A DNA stretch of 64,000 bases from Corynebacterium kalinowskii (GTDB lineage: Bacteria > Actinomycetota > Actinomycetes > Mycobacteriales > Mycobacteriaceae): contig NZ_CP046452.1 of NCBI RefSeq assembly GCF_009734385.1, forward strand, positions 2,418,001-2,482,000, read 5' to 3'. This document shows positions 63,941 to 64,000 of this stretch, one piece after another. Numbering within the stretch: position 1 is the stretch's first letter; each line of letters begins with the position of its first letter. The notes under the pieces were generated by a model that saw nothing but the letters and a program-made list of their open reading frames with translations, did no database searches and was not told the DNA's origin. A program made the translations under genes and the position numbers.

Positions 63941-64000
63941 TTGTGCTCATCGATAATAGAGACTCCTTCACATATAACCTTGTCGAAGCGATCGGCGAGG
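63937..64000 (+). CDS. trpG: anthranilate synthase component II, partial at window end
   Basis: Only the first 21 residues fall in the window: [20 protein letters not shown], the classic start of the glutamine amidotransferase subunit TrpG (D-N-x-DSFTYNLV). It overlaps the trpE stop by four bases (ATGA) and continues past the edge, so a fusion with TrpD cannot be checked here. Confidence 0.88.
   Translation, partial: MIVLIDNRDSFTYNLVEAIGE

Overview
This 64 kb window is chromosomal DNA of a high-GC Gram-positive bacterium, almost certainly a Corynebacterium (species not resolved). Supporting signs are a MscS channel with the extra C-terminal membrane helix and Pro/Thr-rich tail of the glutamate exporter MscCG, a pair resembling the alanyl-phosphatidylglycerol synthase and its partner esterase, many 4-bp start/stop overlaps and GTG starts, and three parS (ParB-binding) sites beside leuS and the trp operon. 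The parS sites suggest the right-hand end lies close to the replication origin.

Layout. 1-9.4 kb: housekeeping and poorly known genes (DUF4272, 2H phosphoesterase, Nei glycosylase, tandem YbjN, MscCG, DUF1846), with a small decayed patch at about 5.1-5.6 kb. 9.5-24.1 kb: a complete phenylacetate catabolic island: MHS-type transporter, paaK, paaR, paaI, paaABCDE-G-J-F-H, a second hotdog thioesterase and paaZ. Four near-identical 20-bp palindromes lie in front of paaK, between paaR and paaI, before paaA, and between the thioesterase and paaZ; they are best explained as operators of the TetR-family PaaR. 24.3-32.6 kb: cell-envelope genes (DUF4230, aminoacyl-phosphatidylglycerol synthase, esterase, DedA), a two-component system, a PAP2 phosphatase, and a nitroreductase/MmcQ pair preceded by a cluster of palindromic repeats. 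32.8-36.3 kb: Fic protein with repeats in its promoter, luxS-mtnN, DUF2853 and a small lipoprotein. 36.3-40.2 kb: thiamine genes, thiE divergent from thiOSGF, the latter led by a TPP riboswitch. 40.2-50.1 kb: secreted phospholipase A2-like protein, two short-chain dehydrogenases, VanZ, aldehyde dehydrogenase, family 1 glycosidase, leuS and a class III Fic protein. 50.5-61.2 kb: a fused indolepyruvate:ferredoxin oxidoreductase, Rieske lipoprotein, ABC exporter with a NarL-type two-component pair, ArsR regulator, dicarboxylate/amino-acid symporter, SdpI and Nudix proteins. 61.2-64 kb: a trp operon with a leader peptide containing three consecutive Trp codons, an attenuator, then trpB, trpE and the start of trpG.

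How genes work together. PaaK activates phenylacetate to its CoA ester, PaaABCDE epoxidises the ring, PaaG isomerises it, PaaZ opens and oxidises it, and PaaF/PaaH/PaaJ beta-oxidise the product to acetyl-CoA and succinyl-CoA; the thioesterases probably release trapped CoA. The ferredoxin oxidoreductase at 50.5 kb could feed phenylacetyl-CoA from phenylpyruvate (inference). The trp genes have an unusual order (trpB first) and enteric-like sequence signatures.

I saw no rRNA, tRNA, CRISPR array, insertion sequence or prophage. The most noteworthy signals are the four-site PaaR regulon, the trp operon architecture, the parS cluster (one site inside trpE), and three unexplained repeat clusters at 32.6, 34.1 and 36.2 kb.
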